DNA of 42,400 bases from Rugosibacter sp. (GTDB taxonomy: Bacteria > Pseudomonadota > Gammaproteobacteria > Burkholderiales > Rhodocyclaceae): the NCBI GenBank assembly GCA_030645365.1, contig JAUSMB010000085.1:1-42400 (forward strand), given 5' to 3'. The translations under genes were made by a program, and so were the position numbers. Numbering within the stretch: position 1 is the first letter of the stretch; every line of letters starts with the position of its first letter. Under the pieces are notes generated by a model, which was given only the letters and a program-made list of their open reading frames with translations, had not been told where the DNA came from and searched no databases. Shown piece by piece: positions 35,659-42,400 of this stretch.

Positions 35659-36389
35659 GCGCGCAAATCAACCTTTACCATGCGCGGTTTTTGAAGGTTC
35701 ACGATTGGCTGAACCTGAATAATCTGGCGTTGGCCGCAGTCACCCTGTTCAGCATCCTCGGTGTGACGTCGTTTATCGCCCACCGCGACTTTTCGCAGCA
35801 ACAAAGTCAGGCAGTCACCATCAGCGGCGAACTGGAAACAGTCAACCTTGCACTGGATCAAGCCAACCAATTGGCCAGTCGGCCAGCGAATTCTCAAATC
35901 GTCGCTGAAGTTAACCATGCACAAGCGGCGCTCGCCCGCCGCGAAGAAATTGCCCGCTTGCTGGAAAGTGGCGCCATTGGGAACAGCGGTGGGTTTTCCG
36001 TCTATCTGCTAGGGTTTGCGCACCAGGTGCCCGTCGGTTTATGGCTCACAGGCTTTACTCTGGGCGCGGGCGGCAACGATATGGAGATTCGCGGAAGCAC
36101 AGTCGACGAAAAAATTGTGCCTGATTACATCCGCCGCCTGGGAAGTGAAAAAATTTTCCAGGGTCGTCAATTTTCAGCGCTCAGCCTGCAACGTGATGCG
36201 ACCGCCGATGTCGGATCAATGAACAATACAACCAGCACCGCCCAAGCGACCGTGGCAAACGCGGCCACCGTCTCACCAGCGCCGACTTTTGGTGGAGAGG
36301 CTGCGCAACCCAAGCGCATCAATGGCTCTCGGCGGCCGATTCATTTTGTGCTCACGCCAACGCCCCTATCACAGGGAGCCAAGCCATGA
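35655..36389 (+). CDS. PilN-like MSHA alignment protein (second MshI-type gene)
   Basis: This 244-residue protein opens SAQINLYHARFLKVHDWLNL and a single membrane segment (LALAAVTLFSILGVTSFIA), then a periplasmic coiled coil and a small alpha/beta domain, like PilN. The start is a TTG, inferred because it overlaps the mshI stop as TTGA and gives the full INLY N-terminus usual in the family. The C-terminal tail is disordered and contains a dispersed motif copy (TVSPAPTFGG). It overlaps mshJ by ATGA. Confidence 0.8.
   Translation: MSAQINLYHARFLKVHDWLNLNNLALAAVTLFSILGVTSFIAHRDFSQQQSQAVTISGELETVNLALDQANQLASRPANSQIVAEVNHAQAALARREEIARLLESGAIGNSGGFSVYLLGFAHQVPVGLWLTGFTLGAGGNDMEIRGSTVDEKIVPDYIRRLGSEKIFQGRQFSALSLQRDATADVGSMNNTTSTAQATVANAATVSPAPTFGGEAAQPKRINGSRRPIHFVLTPTPLSQGAKP
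36267..36290 (+). repeat. Dispersed motif copy 11 (inside PilN-like gene)
   Basis: It reads ACCGTCTCAC followed by the exact core CAGCGCCGACTTTT. It is sense and read as TVSPAPTF in a disordered C-terminal tail. Confidence 0.75.
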
Positions 36390-37093
36390 ATGCGCTGCGC
36401 ATGCACTGGCAAAACTGGTCTGCGCAGTTTCTCGCGCGCCCGCGCCGGGAACGGGCGATTCTCGCCTTCGCCTTGCTCTTTGGCGGCGGTTTCTTGCTGT
36501 TTAATTTCGGCATCGATACCGTTTGGCAAAAAACTCGCGCAGCACAAGCGGAAACCTTGGCCGCGCGAACCGACCTATTGCAGCAAAAAGCACAGCTTGC
36601 CGCAGTCCAGGCGGTGGCAGACCCCGATACGGCGAACCGGCAACGCCTAGCACAACTCAAAAATGCCATGAATGCGGTCAATACACGGCTAACAGGCTTT
36701 GAACAGGGCATGGTGTCGCCGGCACGCATGCGCGGTTTTCTGGAAGACCTGCTCGCGCGCAATCACGGCATTGAGCTCCTTGAATTAAAAACCCTGCCTC
36801 CTGAACCCGTAGGAAACCCCCTGAAGAATACGCCCGACACGAATCATCAAGCTGCCGCCAATAATGCAGAAAACACAGCCACACCGCCTGCGGATGGCAT
36901 TTGGCAACATGGTATCGAGCTACGTCTGGCAGGCAGTTATCTTGATTTGCTGAATTATCTGACCAGCCTGGAAGCCCTGCCACAACGCCTGATGTGGAAT
37001 CGGCTTGAACTCAAAACCACGACCTACCCACGAAACGAGATGATGCTGCGCGTGTACACTTTGAGCTTGGATAAAGATTGGTTGGTCATGTGA
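36386..37093 (+). CDS. mshJ: MSHA biogenesis protein MshJ (PilO-like)
   Basis: This 235-residue protein has a short cytoplasmic N-terminus (ARPRRERAIL), one membrane segment (AFALLFGGGFLLFNFGI), a coiled coil (AQAETLAARTDLLQQKAQLA) and a ferredoxin-like periplasmic domain with ARNHGIELLELKTLP and SYLDLLNYLTSLEALPQRLMW, as in PilO/MshJ. It should pair with the PilN-like protein to align the inner and outer membrane parts. ATGA overlap upstream and one shared base with the next gene. Confidence 0.85.
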   Translation: MNALRMHWQNWSAQFLARPRRERAILAFALLFGGGFLLFNFGIDTVWQKTRAAQAETLAARTDLLQQKAQLAAVQAVADPDTANRQRLAQLKNAMNAVNTRLTGFEQGMVSPARMRGFLEDLLARNHGIELLELKTLPPEPVGNPLKNTPDTNHQAAANNAENTATPPADGIWQHGIELRLAGSYLDLLNYLTSLEALPQRLMWNRLELKTTTYPRNEMMLRVYTLSLDKDWLVM

Positions 37094-37485
37094 TGCGGCG
37101 CGCAATAGCAATTGCCATTTCTCTTTTATCACTATCAGCAGTCGCCCAGGTGGCAGACCCCATGCGGCCAGCAGATATGCCGATAGCTGACGGCTCATCT
37201 TCATCTTTAAGTGCTGACAACAGCTCGGGCCTGCAAGCCATTATTGTGCGGCCAGACAAAAAGCGATCAACAGCTTTGATTGCCGGGCAGACGGTGCGTC
37301 TGGGCAGCAAAGTGGGTGAAAAACGCGTCGTTAAAATTATCGAAAATGAAGTGACATTGCAGGGTGATGATGGCCCGGAAGTATTACGGCTAACCCCATC
37401 CATCCAAAAAACCCCGGTGGCTAAAAAACCGCGTGCCGCCACCCACCACGTGAAGCAACTTCCGACGGGAATTTCTAAAAAATGA
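37093..37485 (+). CDS. mshK: MSHA biogenesis protein MshK (PilP-like)
   Basis: This 130-residue protein has a signal peptide (AIAIAISLLSLSAVAQ) and the motif VADPMRPADMP followed by SSGLQAIIVRPDKKRSTALIAGQTVRLG (given in parts), a small beta domain like the C-terminal part of PilP/GspC. It probably links the inner-membrane alignment proteins to the secretin. The ATG at 37093 shares its A with the mshJ stop. Basic C-terminal tail. It overlaps mshL by ATGA. Confidence 0.82.
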   Translation: MRRAIAIAISLLSLSAVAQVADPMRPADMPIADGSSSSLSADNSSGLQAIIVRPDKKRSTALIAGQTVRLGSKVGEKRVVKIIENEVTLQGDDGPEVLRLTPSIQKTPVAKKPRAATHHVKQLPTGISKK

Positions 37486-39236
37486 CAAACTTTATCCGCT
37501 GGCTTACCGTGCTCTGCGTATTCCCTGCGCTGATGGCGTGCTCTACCCCGCAGCACAAAAACAATGAAGTGCTCAACCAGATCAACGATGTACTGCTGCA
37601 ATCAGCCGCAGATCGCAAAGCCCGCCCGGCCGCGCCTGACACATCCCTTATGCCGAGCCTCGCACGGCCGACTATCGCTCCGCCCAGTGAGTCGCGATTT
37701 GACCTTTCAGTTGTCGATGCGCCTGCAACACAAGTATTCATGGCGCTGGTCTCAGGCACACCCTACAGCATGCTGTTACCGCCGGATGTCAGCGGCAATA
37801 TCACCGTCAACCTCAAAAACGTCACGATTCTGGAGTCGCTGGATACGATACGCGAACTATTCGGTTATGAATACCGCATTCAAGGCAAGCGCATTTTCAT
37901 TGAATCAAACACGATGAAAACACGCGTCTTCCAGATCAATTACCTGGCAAGCCATCGCCAAGGCTCAAGCGACTTGCGTGTGACGGGAAACTCGATCACC
38001 ACCGGTGGTGGAGGTAGCGCAGGCGGCTCTGCCACTCAGGCCACACAAGCCACCGCAGGTGGTGGTGCCGCATCCGGTGGCTCGCGCAGCAACGATACCA
38101 GCCGCGTGAGCATGAGCACCGATAGCGACTTTTGGGGTGACCTGAAAACAGCGCTAACAGCGATTCTTGGCACAACGGATGGACGCAGTGTCGTCATCAA
38201 TTCCGCCTCGGGCGTGGTGGTGGTGCGCGCCATGCCTGCCGAACTGGCGAATGTAGACAAGTATCTCAAGGCAACTCAGCTAATCGCAGACAGGCAGGTG
38301 ATGATTGAAGCCAAGATTGTCGATGTCGCCCTCTCCGAGGGGTATCAATCCGGCATTAACTGGTCAACATTCAATGGCAAAAATAATCGCTTTTCTACGG
38401 GCGTCGTTCAGCCCGGCACAATTTTGCGCACACAGCCTGGTCAGGCAATTACCGGGATTCCCTCTGATGCGGTGACCGCGACAAACCGCGTCGATGAACT
38501 GTTCTCCGGAAACGGCACCATACTTCCAGGTGCAGGCGGCCTAGTTGCAGCAACAGCGCTTGGGCAAGGCTTTCTGGGCCTTGCCTTTCAATCCGCAAAC
38601 TTTGCCGCGCTGCTTAATTTTCTGGAAACACAAGGCAATGTCACCGTACTTTCCAGCCCGCGCATTGCAACTGTCAACAATCAAAAAGCCGTGCTTAAAG
38701 TCGGCACGGATGAACTCTTTATTACCAATCTGACCACCTCGACAACAACCACGACGACGGGCACTGTAGTTACCCCGAGCTTGACACTGGAGCCCTACTT
38801 CTCCGGCATTTCATTGGATGTCACGCCGCAGATCGACGATGATGGGAATATCATCTTGCACGTGCATCCCATGGTCAGTGTGGTCACTGAAAAAAACAAA
38901 ACGGTCAATCTGGGTACCTTGGGCGCATTCAGCCTGCCTTTGGCAACCAGCAACATTAATGAAACAGACAGCATCGTCCGCGTGCAAGATGGCAACATTG
39001 TCGCCATCGGTGGCTTGATGCGCCAGGAGCAATCATCTGACCGATCTCAACTTCCTGGCGCTACTGGCATTGCGGCCAACTTGCTAGGGCAGCGCAACAG
39101 CGGGCTCACCAAACGTGAATTGGTGATCTTGATCAAAACAACCATTATCCGTAACGATCAAACCTGGACGCAGGATATCAACGCCGTGCAAGAGCGGTTG
39201 AAATCCTACCAAACGCCAGTGGAAGCAAAACGGTAG
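37482..39236 (+). CDS. mshL: MSHA pilus secretin MshL (outer-membrane lipoprotein)
   Basis: This 584-residue protein forms the outer-membrane ring through which the pilus exits. A lipoprotein signal ends in FPALMACS (Cys20). An N-terminal domain (LSVVDAPATQVFMALVSG, LPPDVSGNITVNLKNVT) is followed by a glycine/alanine/threonine-rich low-complexity linker (about 174-203). The secretin core contains QVMIEAKIVDVAL, GNVTVLSSPRIATVNNQKAVL, VTPQIDDDGNIILHVHP, and IVAIGGLMRQ. A run of threonines (about 419-427) lies in a surface loop. Four-base overlap with mshK. Confidence 0.95.
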   Translation: MTNFIRWLTVLCVFPALMACSTPQHKNNEVLNQINDVLLQSAADRKARPAAPDTSLMPSLARPTIAPPSESRFDLSVVDAPATQVFMALVSGTPYSMLLPPDVSGNITVNLKNVTILESLDTIRELFGYEYRIQGKRIFIESNTMKTRVFQINYLASHRQGSSDLRVTGNSITTGGGGSAGGSATQATQATAGGGAASGGSRSNDTSRVSMSTDSDFWGDLKTALTAILGTTDGRSVVINSASGVVVVRAMPAELANVDKYLKATQLIADRQVMIEAKIVDVALSEGYQSGINWSTFNGKNNRFSTGVVQPGTILRTQPGQAITGIPSDAVTATNRVDELFSGNGTILPGAGGLVAATALGQGFLGLAFQSANFAALLNFLETQGNVTVLSSPRIATVNNQKAVLKVGTDELFITNLTTSTTTTTTGTVVTPSLTLEPYFSGISLDVTPQIDDDGNIILHVHPMVSVVTEKNKTVNLGTLGAFSLPLATSNINETDSIVRVQDGNIVAIGGLMRQEQSSDRSQLPGATGIAANLLGQRNSGLTKRELVILIKTTIIRNDQTWTQDINAVQERLKSYQTPVEAKR

Positions 39237-39246
39237 CTGGCAGCGC

Positions 39247-40089
39247 ATGTATCTCAACCACTTCGGCCTCGCTGAGCTTCCCTTCGGCATTACACCCGAT
39301 ACCAGTTTTATTTATTCCAACGATGCCCATCAGGAAGCGCTGAACACGCTGCTCATTGGCCTCTCGTCGGGCGAAGGGTTTATCAAGATCACCGGAGAAG
39401 TCGGCACGGGCAAGACGCTGCTCTGCCGCCGCCTATTATCTACACTGGATGAAGGCCATGTCGTCGCTTATTTGCCCAACCCCATGCTCGATCCACGGGC
39501 ATTGCTTGGTGCAATTGCCGAAGAATTGGGCTTGACGCTGGCTAATGCGCTGCATGATCCCAGCTTTCAATTGATCAAAATAATCAATCAACATTTACTT
39601 GCGCAAGCAGCTATCGGGAAAAAAGTGATCGTTGTGCTTGACGAGGCGCAGTGCATGCCCCTGGAAAGCCTGGAAACCCTGCGCTTACTATCGAACCTGG
39701 AAACGGAAAAACAAAAGCTGGTTCAAGTCATTATGTTTGGCCAACCTGAGCTCGACGAAAAATTAGCCAATCCGGCAGTCCGTCAGTTGCGGCAACGCAT
39801 TGTGCTGCACTATCGGATGCCGAGTTTACGCCGCGAAGAAGTGTCTCACTACCTGAGCCATCGCCTACGTGTTGCAGGATATCGAGGCACTGACCTGTTC
39901 ACAGGCAATACGGCCGCATTATTGTGGCACTTATCTTTCGGCACACCGCGTTTGGTCAATATCCTGGCGCATAAAGCGCTTTTGCTTGCCTTTGGTGAAG
40001 GCAAGCCGTCCGTCGGCAGAACTCATGTTGTACAAGCAGGACGCGACACAGAAGGCGCGCGGCGAATTTCATGGTGGAAAAACTGGTGA
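39247..40089 (+). CDS. mshM: MSHA biogenesis ATPase MshM (ExeA/GspA-like AAA)
   Basis: This 280-residue AAA-type ATPase opens MYLNHFGLAELPFGITPD, the ExeA/MshM signature. It has Walker A GEVGTGKT (50-57), Walker B VIVVLDEAQ and sensor-type FGQPELDEKL, and ends without a peptidoglycan-binding domain. It is thought to help secretin assembly. It starts ten bases after the mshL stop and is followed by mshN after seven bases. Confidence 0.93.
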   Translation: MYLNHFGLAELPFGITPDTSFIYSNDAHQEALNTLLIGLSSGEGFIKITGEVGTGKTLLCRRLLSTLDEGHVVAYLPNPMLDPRALLGAIAEELGLTLANALHDPSFQLIKIINQHLLAQAAIGKKVIVVLDEAQCMPLESLETLRLLSNLETEKQKLVQVIMFGQPELDEKLANPAVRQLRQRIVLHYRMPSLRREEVSHYLSHRLRVAGYRGTDLFTGNTAALLWHLSFGTPRLVNILAHKALLLAFGEGKPSVGRTHVVQAGRDTEGARRISWWKNW

Positions 40090-40096
40090 GGTTGCG

Positions 40097-41239
40097 ATGA
40101 GCCTGGTAAATAAAATGTTGCGCGACCTCGATGCACGTCGCGCCAGCGAAGCAGAACGTGGCGCCCTGCCTTCTGCAGTGACACCGCTCGCCGCTCGTCG
40201 TGAAATAGCTTCGCCCTGGCCCAAGCGGATGGCTATTCTGCTGGTTTTAATAACAGGTGCGATTCTGGCTGCATGGCAATGGCGAAAAAACCCTCCTATC
40301 CCGGTGGTGAACCCAGCACCGCACAACGAGGCCGTAGCCGTACCCGTCACGGCTGTTACCAATAAGCTCCCGGCACCTCAGCCACCCACTGCAACTGTTT
40401 TAGCGGAAGCAGCCCCAACCAAAGGTGGCCAACCGGTCACCGTCGTTCAATCTGCCACACGTAAGGTCGAACCCACACAAAATCCCCCTGCAACCACCAC
40501 TAAACCCTCTCTGACAAGCTCTGATCCACAACAAGCGGCCCGCGCCACACCTGCCGCTGAAGGAGTTAAGGCGTCCCCAGCACTAGCAACCAGCCTGCTC
40601 TTGCCACCCATACAGAACACCAGCAATCCCAAAACCACCGGCACGCCGCGGATTGAAAAACAGGAACATTTACCCAGCCCGACAGAGCGGGCGGAAACCA
40701 TCTATCAATCGGGGCGAGAGGTGCAACGCGCTGGTCGGCCGGAAGATGCCATAGCGCAATATCAAGCAGCATTGGCTCTTGCGCCTGAGCACGCCGCATC
40801 ACGTCAAGCATTAGTAGGTTTGCTCATCGATAACCAACGCTGGGACGCCGCTGAAAAAGTGCTGCGCGAAGGAGTTGATCTACCCACTACGCGCCTGGCC
40901 TCGACGCTCACGTTGGCCAGATTGTTCGTGGAACGGAGCAAAATACCCGCCGCGCTGGACTTAATGCAGCAACAAGCAGCGAGCGGTGAAAAAAGCGCCG
41001 AGTACCAGGGATTTCTCGCCGTGCTGTTCAACCGCGCCGGACGCCCCCATGAAGCCGTCGAAAGATATCAGGCAGCGACCAGACTGGCCCCCAGCGAAGC
41101 ACGCTGGTGGGCTGGATTAGGCATTGCACTGGAAGCCGATGGGCAAAACGCCGCCGCGCATGATGCTTACCTGAAAGCACGCAGCCTGCCAGGGTTACCA
41201 CCCGAACTCGCCACACATGTCGAACAAAAGCTACGCTAA
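40097..41239 (+). CDS. mshN: MSHA biogenesis TPR protein MshN
   Basis: This 380-residue protein begins SLVNKMLRDLDARRASEAERG, a conserved MshN start, then one membrane segment (MAILLVLITGAILAAWQW, about 45-62), a proline/threonine/alanine-rich periplasmic linker (about 65-200) and tetratricopeptide-like repeats (for example AGRPEDAIAQYQAALALAPE). GAGG lies before the ATG at 40097; a longer frame back to 39869 is a shadow of mshM. It is the last msh gene in the window. Confidence 0.9.
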   Translation: MSLVNKMLRDLDARRASEAERGALPSAVTPLAARREIASPWPKRMAILLVLITGAILAAWQWRKNPPIPVVNPAPHNEAVAVPVTAVTNKLPAPQPPTATVLAEAAPTKGGQPVTVVQSATRKVEPTQNPPATTTKPSLTSSDPQQAARATPAAEGVKASPALATSLLLPPIQNTSNPKTTGTPRIEKQEHLPSPTERAETIYQSGREVQRAGRPEDAIAQYQAALALAPEHAASRQALVGLLIDNQRWDAAEKVLREGVDLPTTRLASTLTLARLFVERSKIPAALDLMQQQAASGEKSAEYQGFLAVLFNRAGRPHEAVERYQAATRLAPSEARWWAGLGIALEADGQNAAAHDAYLKARSLPGLPPELATHVEQKLR

Positions 41240-41265
41240 GCTCGCAGGCTAACGACTACCCGAAT

Positions 41266-41655
41266 TTAATCCGGAAATTGCTGCTCAACCGAGGCTAGCC
41301 GCGTCTGTGCCCATGCGCGTAAATGCGCAAATGCACCTGTGAGATTACTCCATGAATCCAACAAATTGCGCCGCCATTTATCGCGTAAATAGGGCTCTAC
41401 CCGAGAGTAATTCTGCAACTGCAATCGGATCAATTCCCGCGCCCGATCTTCACTGCGGAGAGTGAGGTGATGCAACGCATCGCGCGCCGCAGACTCTTCA
41501 CTCAATGGATAAGACAAATGAATCACGCCCGCCAGCCGCACAACCTCGCGCAAACTATCGGCTCGCTCAATACTGGCAATCTGCCCTTCGCAGCGGGAAG
41601 CAAACCGACGCGCCTCCATGCGTAACAGATTTTTATCGACAGGATCTTGTGGCAT
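41266..41655 (-). CDS. Unknown small helical protein convergent with mshN
   Basis: I do not recognise this 129-residue protein. It is almost wholly helical and charged: RMEARRFASRCEGQIASIERADSL, then AARDALHHLTLRSEDRARELI and RRNLLDSWSNLTGAFAHLRAW. There is no signal peptide or membrane segment. It faces mshN convergently across 26 bases, with no terminator seen between. A dispersed motif copy lies about 35 bases upstream of its ATG. Confidence 0.7.
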   Translation of the reverse strand: MPQDPVDKNLLRMEARRFASRCEGQIASIERADSLREVVRLAGVIHLSYPLSEESAARDALHHLTLRSEDRARELIRLQLQNYSRVEPYLRDKWRRNLLDSWSNLTGAFAHLRAWAQTRLASVEQQFPD

Positions 41656-41689
41656 AGCGTTTGATTTTTATGGCCGTGGGCGCATCAAC

Positions 41690-41713
41690 ACCGTATCACC
41701 AGCGCCGACTTAG
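41690..41713 (+). repeat. Dispersed motif copy 12 (intergenic)
   Basis: It reads ACCGTATCAC followed by CAGCGCCGACTTAG; the core matches for 12 bases. On the minus strand it begins at the stop codon of the small ORF remnant at 41710-41829. Confidence 0.75.
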
Positions 41714-41829
41714 ATGTTAAATACGAAGTGTGCGCCGAATACCGCACCACTAGGTGATGTCTGACTCGGGCCGCTTATTTCGTACCCGGTTCCATACCCG
41801 GTTTTAGCAATGCCAGCCACCATCATTCC
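41710..41829 (-). pseudogene. Short ORF, possible C-terminal remnant of a beta-barrel protein
   Basis: An ATG at 41829 overlapping the hicB stop opens about 39 codons ending GAVFGAHFVFNI and TAA. Alternating hydrophobic and glycine/tyrosine residues (TGYGTGYEISG) recall the end of an outer-membrane beta-barrel protein, but no family is recognised. A direct repeat of TACCCGGTT (41783-41791, 41795-41803) lies within it. It may be a remnant truncated where hicAB arrived, or a chance frame. Confidence 0.3.
41783..41803. repeat. 9-bp direct repeat, 12-bp period
   Basis: TACCCGGTT occurs at 41783-41791 and again at 41795-41803 with three bases between. It codes for TGYGTGY in the small remnant ORF. 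Confidence 0.4.
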
Positions 41830-42158
41830 GCCCGCGCTGCCTGCCGGATCGCTTCGGCGGCCCATTGGTTGAGGCTTTGTCCATGAGCCGCAGCAGCGAT
41901 GGCGGCGGCCTCGTGGAGTTCGGGATCGACACGCAGCGAGAACTTACCGGAAAAGTGCTTGCGTGGATCGACGCCATCCTCGGCGCAGGCTTCAAGAAAG
42001 ACCCGCAAGGAAATCTCGCCTTCGTGGCGCAGGCCATCCACATCCTTGGCATAGAAGTCTGCCCCACCGTTCAGCCCGACGAATTCCCCCCGGAACATCT
42101 GGATGTCCGGGTCATACGCGATGACTGCCTGATAACCGTTGATCGTCATGGTGTTCAT
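41823..42158 (-). CDS. hicB: HicB-family antitoxin
   Basis: This 111-residue antitoxin has the HicB partial RNase-H-like fold at the N-terminus (MTINGYQAVIAYDPDIQMFRG, FYAKDVDGLRHEGEISLRVFLE) and a C-terminal ribbon-helix-helix DNA-binding domain (GKFSLRVDPELHEAAAIAA, then SLNQWAAEAIRQA). It should neutralise HicA and repress its own operon. The ATG at 42158 overlaps the hicA stop as ATGA and is followed three codons later by a second ATG. Toxin-before-antitoxin order is usual for hicAB. Confidence 0.92.
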   Translation of the reverse strand: MNTMTINGYQAVIAYDPDIQMFRGEFVGLNGGADFYAKDVDGLRHEGEISLRVFLEACAEDGVDPRKHFSGKFSLRVDPELHEAAAIAAAAHGQSLNQWAAEAIRQAARAE

Positions 42159-42400
42159 GGTTTCACTCCGTGATCGTCTAACCACTTGCGGATGGCTTCC
42201 ACCGCTCCCTTGTCCGTCGTCGGTTCGGGATGCGGACGATGGAAAACCCGCCTATCGCCAAACAAGCGCACCAGCACGCGCGAACCTTCCCGCTCGGCCA
42301 CCTGCCCGCCGATTTCGACGAACAGCGCCTCGATGTCGGCCCAGCGAACATTCGCCGATACAGGCCGGGCGAAGATCAGTTCAAGGGTGCGCTGGTGCTT
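42155..42400 (-). CDS. hicA: HicA-family toxin, 5' end beyond the window
   Basis: The visible 81 residues up to the stop begin KHQRTLELIFARPVSANVRW and include IEALFVEIGGQ, REGSRVLVRLFGDRRVFHRPHP and a C-terminal helix AVEAIRKWLDDHGVKP. This is the dsRBD-like mRNA interferase fold of HicA. The G-S-H of many HicA proteins is GSR here; histidines are instead in FHRPHP, as in a common proteobacterial subgroup. Probably only a few N-terminal residues lie outside the window. Confidence 0.88.
   Translation of the reverse strand, partial: KHQRTLELIFARPVSANVRWADIEALFVEIGGQVAEREGSRVLVRLFGDRRVFHRPHPEPTTDKGAVEAIRKWLDDHGVKP

Noticed and set aside
39396-39420. Strong similarity to the reversed motif at the mshM Walker A
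   Set aside because: The match follows from the Walker A residues GEVGTGKT; the core itself has two mismatches.
1-42400. CRISPR array, tRNA, rRNA or intact insertion sequence
   Set aside because: Read on both strands; no regular repeat-spacer array, no tRNA cloverleaf ends or rRNA segments, and no intact transposase with terminal repeats were seen. The dispersed motif is too widely spaced to be an array.

Overview
The window looks like a chromosomal segment of a Gram-negative betaproteobacterium, probably of the Rhodocyclales/Nitrosomonadales type. This is inferred from gene content: divergent darP(yjgA)/pmbA, glyA-nrdR-ribD, yibN-grxC-secB-gpsA, and a type II-secretion-like MSHA pilus locus. 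GC content is moderate. I see no rRNA, tRNA, CRISPR array or intact transposon, and no gene-free stretch longer than about 260 bases.

Layout. 1-249: start of an unknown gene, a possible decayed IS30-type transposase end, and one copy of a dispersed motif. 250-5172 (minus): YciA-like thioesterase, Atm1-like ABC exporter and modABC molybdate importer, closely packed. 5380-12213 (minus): a beta-oxidation operon, fadE, gcdH-like, thiolase, fadB-like. 12316-14313: darP and, divergently, pmbA. 14486-17924 (minus): a TRAP transporter of the TakP (2-oxoacid) type. 18085-21767 (plus): histidine phosphatase, glyA, nrdR, ribD. 21770-26598 (minus): moeB, an unknown gene, a carboxy-terminal processing protease, envC, gpmA. 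26765-29513 (plus): yibN, grxC, secB, an SH3b protein, gpsA. 29569-30072 (minus): trmL. 30168-41239 (plus): eleven MSHA pilus genes in two blocks separated by a strong terminator. 41266-42400 (minus): an unknown helical protein, a small ORF remnant and a hicAB toxin-antitoxin pair cut by the window edge.

How the genes work together. The fad block makes a complete beta-oxidation spiral (acyl-CoA dehydrogenase, hydratase/dehydrogenase, thiolase) plus a glutaryl-CoA-dehydrogenase-type enzyme. The msh genes supply an assembly ATPase with a c-di-GMP-type N-terminus, a platform protein, a pilin, one pseudopilin, PilM/N/O/P-like alignment proteins, a secretin, an ExeA-like ATPase and a TPR protein. 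The usual minor pilins are absent from the window.

The most unusual signal is a dispersed 24-bp DNA motif: RCCGTNTCRY followed directly by CAGCGCCGACTTTT. It occurs 12 times, with two or three weaker copies, in both intergenic and coding DNA of unrelated genes. The 14-base core is exact in 8 copies. Ten of twelve copies point the same way along the chromosome whatever the gene direction, and several are spaced about 3.2-4.4 kb apart. Inside genes it is read as V-S-P-A-P-T-F, K-V-G-A-G-x-T-A or S-I-S-A-D-F. It behaves like a genome-wide DNA signal, such as an uptake signal or a chromosome-organisation or segregation site. I do not recognise it as a described element.
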